The position numbers and the translations under genes were made by a program. Below are positions 20,201-26,743 of a DNA stretch of 64,000 nucleotides, piece after piece. Positions within the stretch are counted from its first letter, which is position 1, and every line of letters begins with the position of its first letter. A model generated the notes under the pieces. It was not told the DNA's origin. It searched no databases and was given only the letters and a program-made list of their open reading frames with translations. The stretch comes from Deltaproteobacteria bacterium (lineage in GTDB: Bacteria; Myxococcota_A; Polyangia; JAAYKL01): positions 27,371 through 91,370 of the forward strand of contig JAFGQN010000081.1 of assembly GCA_016935665.1 (NCBI GenBank), read 5' to 3'.

Positions 20201-23200
20201 GGCGCCGGCAGCCGGGTCTGTATCGATGCAGTCCCAATCCGTATCCACCCCCACTTCGCAGCCGCCGCACGGAACGGGCGCGATGCCATCATCGGGAACA
20301 CCATTGCAGTTTTCATCCAGGCCATTGCATTCTTCATCTGTTGCGATGGCGCTGTTGCATTCCAGCTTGTACGAGCCAAATTGTCCCTCCGGCACGGCAT
20401 TATCGCGAACACATTCGTAAACGCCGTTGCAGGACCCACAATCCAGCCCAACAAACGATTCCACCTGATTGAAGCGCAGGTCATCGGTATCGTCCCCATC
20501 ATTCAATCCATCACAGTCGTCATCAAGACCGTTGCACAATTCGCCCTTGGGAATATTGCCTCCCACACAGGCTCCCCACATGTCTGAATCCGATTCAGTA
20601 TCTCCGTCACACTGCCGCACACCAAAGGCGCATTCTCCAAGTGGCGGATCCGTGACGTCGTTTGTATCCCAGCCATCTGGAACACAGCTTTGAGTCACCC
20701 CTTCGTCTACAGCATCATTGCAATTGTCATCCAGGCCGTTGCATACTTCCGTCACCGGATCCTGGTAACCGCCACACTTCAGGGATCCGTCAATGCAGTC
20801 AACTGTTCCAATATGGCAAAGCCCCAAACAATTCCAGGAGCCAGGACTGCTCGTATCTTCTTCACAGCCACTCAACCCGCTGGGGTAGCAGTCGTTTCCA
20901 AAGGGCGCCGCATATTCCGTATCCTCATCGACCTCACCATCGCAGTCATCATCCCTGCCGTTGCATTTTTCCGCCACCGGATCCTGCCACGATGTCAAAT
21001 CGGAATCACAAATAAACACGGCGTTGTCCGTGGAGGATTCGGCCGGGTCGCACAGACCGAGCCCCGTGCGGCACTCACCTGCGCCCGGATTGCCAGAAAC
21101 GCAGCTGAAACTGGTGTCCGTATCAAAACGGTAATCGCACCCGCCGCACGCGCCATAAACGCCTTCGTCCACGGTGCCATCGCAGTTATTGTCCAGTCCG
21201 TCACACACTTCCACCTGTGGTCGAACAATATCCATACCGCCATCGCCAACACACGAATAAGAGCCATTTTGGCACACATAATGCCCCGGGTTGCATATGG
21301 ATTGGCCGCCCACCACCCATCCATCGGCGCCGACGGGACATACCCCCCCCAGGGGCGCATCTTCATCGACGCTGCCATCACAGTCTTCGTCAATCCCGTT
21401 GCATGTAGCGTCCGTGTCATAGCTTCTCGTCACCTGGGTGACCGTGTTGCATCCCAGGGTATCGCTTTCGGTATCGCAGTACAGCAGTCCGGCGCGACAA
21501 ACGCCTTTACAGTTTTCTCCATCTGCGTCGCATCCGCTGTCCGTGCCCGTGTAACAGCCGTCGCCCTTCCCCTGAAAGTTTTCATCCACCTGGCCGTTGC
21601 AGTTGTCATCCAGGCCATTGCATTCCTCAAGGCCGGCCGGCGTGTCGCCCTGACAATCCCATGTGCCGGGACTCACACAAACGTATGTGCCTTCCGAGCA
21701 TTCACCAACAGCAGAGCCGCAGGGGCCGCCGGTCAGCCCCCAATTGTCCAAATCCGCATCGCCATTTTCATCAATCAACCCATCACAGTCATTGTCCACG
21801 CCATCGCATTGCTCCACATTGGGACCAATATAATTCACACAGGTTTTACCATCGCCCCCCTGAATGCATTTCCATGTGCCCGCCCGGCACGGAGCCAAAA
21901 GCGTTCCGCTACCGCTCAACTGCGTTGCCAGGTAGGGATAGGCCACAGCATCCGCAGCACTTATACATGACTGTCCAAAATCCGGGTCTTCACTGGTGTC
22001 CCACGCGCCATCATCGGGCGTTTCATCGACAACGCCGTCGCAGTTGTCGTCGATTCCGTCACATACGGTTTCGCCCGGATCTTCACACACGTTGGGCCAA
22101 TAGCTGTTGGTCCCCTGCGTTCCCAGCACATTGTGCATATCGCACGGGGATCCGGGATTATCCGTATCAGTGTTAATAACACCTTCATCGATTTCGCCGT
22201 CGCAATCGTCATCCAGGTAGTTGCACTGCTCAAAAGCGAGAGATTCGCTAACGATATAAAACAGGGCTGCGGAGAGGGCTTCCTGGGAGTACGCTGTAAA
22301 CGCAGAACCAAAGTTATCCGGATCATAATGTCCACCTCCCAATTCGGCCATGTTGTCCAAATCCTCATCGGAATATGCCAACCCAATTACCCATGTATCA
22401 ATGCCTGCCGCCTGCAACGCAGCAACTGGTCCAATATCGGGATCAGTATTGGAACTTGTTGGGTCGATACTGCCATTCCAGGCCCCGTCTGTCAGCATAA
22501 TGACTGTATACTTTCTGCAGCTGGAATAGCTGTCCATCGACTTTGCGTCGGCGATATAATAGTATGCCGCACGCATCGCCTCGCCCAGAGGCGTCCCTCC
22601 ACTGGCGCGCAATTCCTGCTCCAGTCCGTCTCCAGTAGGACCAGGATACTGTGATGTATCTGCTGATGGTCTTCCGGAGGTATCAAGAACAGGCAGCCCA
22701 CTTGTGTCCACGTCAGTATCGATGGCATACTCATGATGATCCATCCAAGTTAAGATTTCATATCGACTGTTCTCCGTATTTACACTTCTACCATAAAGCA
22801 AATCTGTTCCAGTTGAACTATAGTCCCCAAATCCAACCGCCAAATAATTGGAGACGATGCCCCAATCGCCATTCCCGGCATAACGAAATCTGTCGTACCA
22901 TCCGCTGCGCTGATTATCCTGGTAATACGTAGCGCGATAGGTATTGTTGTCATACGCAGGTTGTTCGCTCTGATAATCTTGAGAAAATTTTAATAGGCCG
23001 AATTCAATTTCACCGGAAGCATTTAACATCTGCACCATTGCTTCTTTGGCTGCATAAATCCGGGATTGCTGCCCCGCCGCAAGTGACGTTCCAGGACAAC
23101 ACTTTCTGCCCGAAAGCCACGGATCGTAGCTGCCATCACCCAATACGTAAGTCCCGTCAAAGTCCCACGCCATACTCCCCGAAGTATCGAACACGATGAG

Positions 23201-23314
23201 GATACGCGGTTTTATCTCGTACAATGTCTGTGCACTCGCGGGTGTGGCGCACAGCCATACCGCGGATATGAGAACTGCAAAGAACAATACTGGATTGATT
23301 CGCAGAGAATTCAT
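14297..23314 (-). CDS. Giant VWA/MopE-repeat surface protein (apparent in-frame fusion of two genes)
   Basis: The start at 23314 has GAAGGAG upstream and gives MNSLRINPVLFFAVL with cleavage after ATPASA; the ATG 18 codons earlier is rejected. After the signal comes a von Willebrand factor A domain with MIDAS DTSGSMAWDF, then about 14 Cys/Asp repeats like CDGIDNDCDGLTDEN, then EGF/WAP-like Cys-rich segments. Near residue 1600-1633 stands a MYXO-CTERM-like anchor (GGCMCS, helix GGWIFVLLAGGIAMF, basic RLMRQRDKK). Straight after it a lipoprotein signal starts, MTKAMRVGLWALLLLLTVGC. A second half follows with about 13 more repeats, a degenerate FGE-sulfatase domain (MDLSGNVEEWTG, GIRGGSFND) and Cys-rich end blocks. 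Total 3005 residues. MopE repeats are annotated as putative metal-binding. The protein probably sits on the outer surface. Whether it is one protein or two is doubtful because of the mid-protein anchor. Confidence 0.85.
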   Translation of the reverse strand: MNSLRINPVLFFAVLISAVWLCATPASAQTLYEIKPRILIVFDTSGSMAWDFDGTYVLGDGSYDPWLSGRKCCPGTSLAAGQQSRIYAAKEAMVQMLNASGEIEFGLLKFSQDYQSEQPAYDNNTYRATYYQDNQRSGWYDRFRYAGNGDWGIVSNYLAVGFGDYSSTGTDLLYGRSVNTENSRYEILTWMDHHEYAIDTDVDTSGLPVLDTSGRPSADTSQYPGPTGDGLEQELRASGGTPLGEAMRAAYYYIADAKSMDSYSSCRKYTVIMLTDGAWNGSIDPTSSNTDPDIGPVAALQAAGIDTWVIGLAYSDEDLDNMAELGGGHYDPDNFGSAFTAYSQEALSAALFYIVSESLAFEQCNYLDDDCDGEIDEGVINTDTDNPGSPCDMHNVLGTQGTNSYWPNVCEDPGETVCDGIDDNCDGVVDETPDDGAWDTSEDPDFGQSCISAADAVAYPYLATQLSGSGTLLAPCRAGTWKCIQGGDGKTCVNYIGPNVEQCDGVDNDCDGLIDENGDADLDNWGLTGGPCGSAVGECSEGTYVCVSPGTWDCQGDTPAGLEECNGLDDNCNGQVDENFQGKGDGCYTGTDSGCDADGENCKGVCRAGLLYCDTESDTLGCNTVTQVTRSYDTDATCNGIDEDCDGSVDEDAPLGGVCPVGADGWVVGGQSICNPGHYVCQNGSYSCVGDGGMDIVRPQVEVCDGLDNNCDGTVDEGVYGACGGCDYRFDTDTSFSCVSGNPGAGECRTGLGLCDPAESSTDNAVFICDSDLTSWQDPVAEKCNGRDDDCDGEVDEDTEYAAPFGNDCYPSGLSGCEEDTSSPGSWNCLGLCHIGTVDCIDGSLKCGGYQDPVTEVCNGLDDNCNDAVDEGVTQSCVPDGWDTNDVTDPPLGECAFGVRQCDGDTESDSDMWGACVGGNIPKGELCNGLDDDCDGLNDGDDTDDLRFNQVESFVGLDCGSCNGVYECVRDNAVPEGQFGSYKLECNSAIATDEECNGLDENCNGVPDDGIAPVPCGGCEVGVDTDWDCIDTDPAAGACEQGYQYCDEVAGAWDPACYGEVNPVAEACDGIDNDCDGLTDENWDVEVICQVGQGACERGILKCILTDSEHDLQCCDAAHWDSDSECIEPSLPTQEICDGIDNDCDGNIDDVAENGQDCGSYLGVCTPGVYQCMYTGDTDGSAINGYEIVCLGGSSGSAEICDGLDNDCDGQTDENLTRDPCSKTPFWMSDPAMQTTYPDGIGECPASVEKCVEGEWICDVPGPTAEVCDGLDNDCDGLVDEEDQVECPSAGSSCIEGECAEPCGTGEFECPVGKSCIEVRGGLKICLSTLCEPTRPDALPCVFNEYYCTPGYDFVGPCSCDPLAGLCVDVCYSKTCPDGEACIPEDNGRCHATTEGCMITGCPDGQRCEAIAQCTEEPCTLCVADPCWTVTCEEGQYCNTSGTCVSTCVEVECPAGQGCQDGVCVTDACAGVICSTGVLCNPATGKCDNTLTNSCKGVVCEYYETCVDGSCIFDDCMNVTCPNGTVCKDGSCYAPGGFVTVAGEDTSGTGDTDGTDSGANDTASDDAQDSDSGKPAEPEKTDDYEGLDRVLASGSGGCMCSTAPGSGPATFGGWIFVLLAGGIAMFRLMRQRDKKTLMTKAMRVGLWALLLLLTVGCSVDPFEFEGADGTDGRPIHGGTSTFGGDNGGSDSDSTSGDTSGTDGTSGLDSVSDSISDSDTTTDTSLLGCSACDTSETCCTNDAGYEFCVDVQTNPSNCGACGAVCILPHASSTCVAGTCTLMSCETYWSDVNSNSADGCEYYCKPTVDMADNADKCDGIASSADPENDNYVPQDNDCDGLLDEDVNFQTDANNCGYCGHICRFDHAAALCVGGACVMGDCDANWWNNDSNSANGCEHPCVISDDDSDGNMDTDEVCDAKDNNCDGQIDESYPEYNTPCYPAGSSGCVAPFGDTDCPGICAPGTNVCVDGNLQCQGFTLAALEICDGIDNNCNGITDEGLTIACGGADGTDPNVGSCQSGVARCISADLDVSYPVYDTSAGCSGAVGPSGEVCDGLDNDCDGLVDEDTDADGNNNNISMYDNRLKQTCGAGVCGEYLQRCETDTNGKAAPGCAYMPTSLEIDCDGLDNDCDGIVDELENYRCGGSIDVVCAFADTDTRCGDDYSRGICQGGQRSCRDTDDTETGTDLRICRWEVGPDDDCATPGHCDICDGLDNDCDGDVDEDAFYGQDSDRPCGSPCTGGNLECDTNGLIYCANEPTPGAELCDPADNDEDCNPDTPNGFDEPNYYEACDGDEDSDLCEEGLWKCGASGMYCDEVGTDHDIEKCDGVDNDCDSEVDEGLTPPDTDTLCNANCPGTKAAVCGGAIDWTCQYDSAAGVECGDANCYTHASVETLCDGIDNDCDGTADEDFQFDNNVHHCGGCDSDCTTLLADTDLHVAEYYCQAGVCELKTCVFGYHDVENGKTDGCECEYNTYCDGDTACDRCDGVNSQYGVDDDCDGQIDEDITLEECNGIDDNCDGNVDEGLSNPGACNGLCDAGYVNGDYCDTDAGEWACDYVCDDDGLGGDGLECALGDAPNPALSEAVCDGVDGNCDGVVDESFAEDTDTDPLMAECSNEGLVPTPVGGCLRYGKYLCNPDGQGTVCCDLSNSDPYVCDSDNIINMLSSTAHQKPEGTIPDGIDNDCDGTADEGADGYVEYVEIPYVNTAGTSLSFQIFKYESSRWDASDTAGGSGHTVACSRSDRMPWNYVNFADAEAACDLLNQPGCEDDTAGCWDLCTVQQWQYACAGEILFATDTDLVYPYDALYDPLACNGLDFGIADTDISARPSGDTDLEDCIADWPDVDTDPSLVMDLSGNVEEWTGTARQLGTGVTLYGIRGGSFNDLANGLACNFDFSAADGSAADYRLENLGFRCCRMKQTCPSADTAGDAQCPDNFYCGDSRYCVEANTRDHCGDGAGGWEACGSYERCVGSIEGCKFCSSNEYCGSTCTACSSTQHCENNGSTSWCTNN
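18403..18415 (-). other. Junction between the MYXO-CTERM-like tail and the internal lipoprotein start of the giant gene
   Basis: On the minus strand GAC AAA AAG ACG TTG ATG runs from the basic tail of the anchor into the Met of the internal lipoprotein signal. The five-A run is at 18411-18415. If it were four A, the frame would read AAA AGA CGT TGA and end with RDKRR, a typical MYXO-CTERM basic end, four bases before the ATG at 18403. AAGGGA lies upstream of that ATG as a possible ribosome site. So the single long frame may come from a one-base homopolymer change, real or artefactual. Confidence 0.6.
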
Positions 23315-23559
23315 CGACAACTCCTTCGGGCTAAAGTGGCCGCACGTCGCCGGTGCGGCATTCGTCATTTCTTTTCTATACGGGTGTGTGCCCCCGTGAA
23401 TTAATAGATGCGTCAGCTTTTCCGGTTTTATGAAAAAATTTTAATGAAATTAATACTTTAGAGAGTCTTCACTGACCCAGATGAGTGCATTTTGACCGGT
23501 GTTTTTGTGCAGGGGTGCAACCGCTTTTTTGTATTCGTTTTTTTTGGCGTCAAAATCAC

Positions 23560-24258
23560 TCACGCCCCATCACAGTATCCATCCGCCACATATGCCGCGC
23601 AGGCCCGATCGCAGGCGCTGCAATACACGCACGACTGGTAACTCCAGTACGTTGCGGTGGCCGTATCACCCGCGGTCACCAAACACAGCAGTCGCGCCTC
23701 TTCATCGTCCCCCGAAACCACCCCTGCATTAATGCACTGTTCCAGCTCTGCGCAGGCCGCATCGCTCCAGCAATCCTGTGCGACACCTGCACACGGACCA
23801 TACAAAACGGCCCATCCCACGCAATCCAGTTCTGCGCCCGCATCCGCATCTGAGCAGGGATATCCCGGATGGTTAAAACAATTGTCGTCCGTAAGCGCGC
23901 AGCCGGCGATGGGTATGGTTTCAGAGTCGTCATCCGCCCCCGGATTGCCCACCGGCGTTGTCGCCACACATCGCGCATCCCCCGACGTTTCAGAGCATCG
24001 GGCGCCGCTCACTCGGCAATCCATCACCAGACGCCAGTTGCCAAGCACGCATAAATTCACCGCATCGTCGTAACACAGCGTCTCTCCGGTGCCGCAGTTG
24101 GCGGGTAGCGAGGCCCTGGAATCCGTGTCCTTTGCAGATGACGTATCGGCATTTTTTAACTTTGCCGCATCGGTATCCTCAGACAAATCCCAAAACTCCC
24201 CATCGCACCCCGCACCCCCCAACATTAAAAGGCAAAGCACTGCGACCATCCGTTTCAT
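23560..24258 (-). CDS. Cys-rich lipoprotein of unknown function
   Basis: MKRMVAVLCLLMLGGAGC is a lipoprotein signal with lipidated Cys18. GAAGGAG is six bases before the ATG at 24258; the ATG two codons earlier touches that motif and is rejected. An Asp/Ser/Thr linker follows (EDTDAAKLKNADTSSAKDTD), then about 170 residues with many Cys (NCGTGETLCYDD, DCRVSGARCSE, DDNCFNHPGYPC, QDCWSDAACAELEQC, SCVYCSACDRACAAYV). Disulphides in an exported, folded domain are likely. No catalytic motif is recognised. Divergent from the ATPase/TOPRIM island and upstream of the giant gene on the same strand, about 245 bases apart. Confidence 0.8.
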   Translation of the reverse strand: MKRMVAVLCLLMLGGAGCDGEFWDLSEDTDAAKLKNADTSSAKDTDSRASLPANCGTGETLCYDDAVNLCVLGNWRLVMDCRVSGARCSETSGDARCVATTPVGNPGADDDSETIPIAGCALTDDNCFNHPGYPCSDADAGAELDCVGWAVLYGPCAGVAQDCWSDAACAELEQCINAGVVSGDDEEARLLCLVTAGDTATATYWSYQSCVYCSACDRACAAYVADGYCDGA

Positions 24259-24939
24259 TTGCATCTCCTTCGGGAATAGAGATCATTGGAATGAAACTGA
24301 TATCGTCCAGCGCCCATTAAACTGTAGATGCCTGCAGGCATTAATTGGAGAACTAAAAAAATGAAGTCAAACACACCCCAGCCCCTGGAGAAATACAGAA
24401 GCACGCAATACCCCCAAATACAGTGCCGACAACTTTGAATGATTTCTTTAATTGCGCTTTCATGCCCCCCCCTTTCATGCACGCTCTCCCTGGATACATA
24501 GCAATGAAAAAAAAATTCCAGTGATTGCCACCCGATCATAATGCGGTAATTGCAATGTCGGAAACCTGCATTGTAGCAGGGCTTGAGATTGCACAAGAAA
24601 AAAGATACCCCAGGAACCGTGCTCGTGAGGAGCCAGACGACCATTCGTGGCGTCTCGAACGGCCGGTTCAAGCGAGCTCAACTGCCCTTGCGGTTCGAGA
24701 CCTCTCAATGCATAAGTGCATTTGCCGGTCCTATGGACGGCTGGTTTGGACGTTGCCTCGCCACCGCGGGCTCAAAATGGGTCTTTACTGGAATGCTTGC
24801 AGCGCAATTAGCTCATAATGGAAGTTCCATTTGACGGTTTTTTTCCTGTATGCTTTCATTTTGATGTATTTGGAAATTTAATTGTTGAAGATTTTACAGA
24901 AGAGCTATTCTCTTGTTTCAGTTCAGATGGAGCACGTTT
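24259..24939. other. Gene-poor region upstream of the ATPase/TOPRIM pair
   Basis: No convincing gene. Short frames here have no family features. Two inverted repeats stand out: GTCTCGAAC at 24652-24660 with GTTCGAGAC at 24693-24701 (32-base spacer), and AATGCA-TAAG-TGCATT at 24707-24722. The stretch 24590-24790 is more GC-rich than both the island to its right and its left flank. It could hold a structured RNA or remnants of an older insertion. Confidence 0.4.
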
Positions 24940-26094
24940 ATGATAATCAGAAAAGTTAAACTCAAGAACTGGCGCAATTTTCGCAGCGTTTCGTTCGATT
25001 TAAAAAGCACAACGTATGTGCTCGGTCCCAACGCTTCGGGAAAATCAAATCTGCTCGATGTATTTCGATTTCTTCGGGATGTCTGCAATCCACGCGGTGG
25101 TGGTCTGCAGACAGCAGTGGACCGCAGAGGCGGTATAAAAAACCTTAGATGTCTTCATGCGAGACGAGACACAGAGGTTGTTTGTGAGTTTTATTTTTCC
25201 GATGATTTTAACGAAAGCATTACATGGAACTATATTCTTGGATTTAAACCCGAAGGAAAGGGGGCACAGAGACTCCTTGTATCCACTGAACGCGTAGTCA
25301 AAGGGACTCAAACCATTCTGGACCGCCCTAATGATGCCGACAAAAAAGACCCGTACCAGCTTACCGAAACACATCTTGAACAGGCAAGGTCCAACCGGGA
25401 ATTTCGAGAAATCTCCGATGTTTTCAGAAAAACGGTTTATCTGCATCTTGTTCCCCAATTATTGAAATACGATTCGCTATCCTCCAGCGCCAGTGTGGAG
25501 GATGATCCGTTCGGATTCAGATTTCTCGAAATTATTGCCGCTACGCCCACCCGTACGCGGGATTCAAGGTTGAAGAAAATTCAAAATGCCCTAAAAGATG
25601 CCGTTCCCAATTTTGAACAGATTGTGTTCGAAAAAGACGAAAACACCGGGAAACCGCACTTAAAAGGCCGCTATTCTCATCATCGTCCCAATGGCGCATG
25701 GCAACGGGAAGATCAATTTTCAGATGGAACCCTGCGCCTGATTGGCATTCTCTGGAGTTTGCTGGATGGAGAAGGACTGTTACTGGTGGAGGAGCCTGAA
25801 TTGTCTTTAAACTCGGAGGTGGTCAAACAGATTCCGATTTTAATTGAACAGATACAGAAACAGCGAAAAAAGAAAAGACGCCAGGTCATTCTCTCAACTC
25901 ACAGTGAATCACTTCTAACCAATCCGGGAATCGATTCAGAAGGTATTGTGATACTTGAACCAACCACTGACGGCACCACAATCAGAACGGTAAGCCCCCC
26001 GGAAAAAGCAGCTATCGAATCGGGAATTTCTGTCGCCGAGGTTATTCTACCCAAAATGGCGCCATCCAATGCAGGCCAGATGCGTTTACTATAG
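24940..26094 (+). CDS. AAA/SMC-like ATPase (OLD/RecF-type, COG4637-like)
   Basis: Starts at 24940 (TGGAG seven bases upstream) with MIIRKVKLKNWRNFRSVSF, the usual opening of OLD/RecF-like ATPases. Walker A is GPNASGKS at 29-36, Walker B with its acidic pair is LLLVEEPELSLN (E284/E285), and the switch histidine is H321 in STHSESLL. The signature-like FSDGTLRLIGIL precedes Walker B. At 384 residues it has no C-terminal TOPRIM nuclease domain, unlike OLD. The next gene, 12 bases on, is a TOPRIM-like protein, so the two likely act as a split OLD. Such pairs are common in accessory and defence loci. The gene is AT-richer than its neighbours. ATPase is confident, defence role is inference. Confidence 0.88.
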   Translation: MIIRKVKLKNWRNFRSVSFDLKSTTYVLGPNASGKSNLLDVFRFLRDVCNPRGGGLQTAVDRRGGIKNLRCLHARRDTEVVCEFYFSDDFNESITWNYILGFKPEGKGAQRLLVSTERVVKGTQTILDRPNDADKKDPYQLTETHLEQARSNREFREISDVFRKTVYLHLVPQLLKYDSLSSSASVEDDPFGFRFLEIIAATPTRTRDSRLKKIQNALKDAVPNFEQIVFEKDENTGKPHLKGRYSHHRPNGAWQREDQFSDGTLRLIGILWSLLDGEGLLLVEEPELSLNSEVVKQIPILIEQIQKQRKKKRRQVILSTHSESLLTNPGIDSEGIVILEPTTDGTTIRTVSPPEKAAIESGISVAEVILPKMAPSNAGQMRLL

Positions 26095-26106
26095 TGAGGA
26101 AATCCG

Positions 26107-26712
26107 TTGGAATGGTTTGTAGCAACAGAAGATGACCTCAGTAATGCGCTGGCGAGCAAAATGGTTCATTTCATCGATAACGCCGCGATACTCCACCCTT
26201 TAGGAAAGAAGACCGGATTTGGACAACTGAAATCCAAAATTGCTTCATATTGCAGGCTGGCCGAACAGGGACATTATCCTGTTATTGTAATTACGGATTT
26301 GGACGACACATGTTGTGCCCCGTCAATGAAAAACGAATGGATTCAAGATGGAGTGCTCCCTGCCATGCTTATATTTCGAATAGCCGTTCGGGAAGCCGAA
26401 GCCTGGCTGCTGGCCGATAGCGCGCAATTTGCCAAAACATTTGGCGTATCTGAAGGAAAAATACCCCGTGATGTTGAAACCCTGACCAATCCGAAGGAAC
26501 AAATGCTGGCTCTGTTGAAAAAACACGGAAATCGAAAAAGTAAAGCGCTCCTGCCTCGCAGAGGATGTAATGCTTCTGTTTCTCTTGAATACAATCGTAT
26601 TTTGACCGAATTCGTGACGCATTCATGGCATCCTCAACGAGCGAGGAAACGGTCACAGAGCCTTTCAAAAACACTCGATAGAATCGCGGCACTATACAAC
26701 AAGCGGAAATAG
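26107..26712 (+). CDS. TOPRIM-like protein (DUF4276-like), partner of the ATPase
   Basis: A TTG start at 26107 is preferred because an in-frame stop lies four codons upstream and GAGG is suitably spaced. The next in-frame ATG (codon 19) would remove the first conserved acid. The TOPRIM acidic pattern is visible: E8 in VATEDD, then D64 and D66 in VIVITDLDD, then the REAEAW helix (E96, E98). LLADSAQFAKTF and LTNPKEQMLALL resemble DUF4276 proteins, which usually follow AAA ATPases. A metal-dependent nuclease or nicking role is inferred from the fold. The C-terminus is very basic (RARKRSQSLSKTL), fit for nucleic-acid binding. Family placement by memory of motifs, not a search. Confidence 0.75.
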   Translation: MEWFVATEDDLSNALASKMVHFIDNAAILHPLGKKTGFGQLKSKIASYCRLAEQGHYPVIVITDLDDTCCAPSMKNEWIQDGVLPAMLIFRIAVREAEAWLLADSAQFAKTFGVSEGKIPRDVETLTNPKEQMLALLKKHGNRKSKALLPRRGCNASVSLEYNRILTEFVTHSWHPQRARKRSQSLSKTLDRIAALYNKRK

Positions 26713-26743
26713 CGGCAGACGTCCACTGCCAGAAAGTTTCAAA

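Noticed and set aside
14297..23314. Recurrent sequence in the giant gene as CRISPR or mobile repeat
   Set aside because: The likeness is at protein level (MopE motif), spacing is irregular and it keeps one reading frame.
24640..24705. GGTTCGAGAC-like T arm as a tRNA remnant
   Set aside because: No acceptor or anticodon stem pairs with it; only the inverted repeat is kept.
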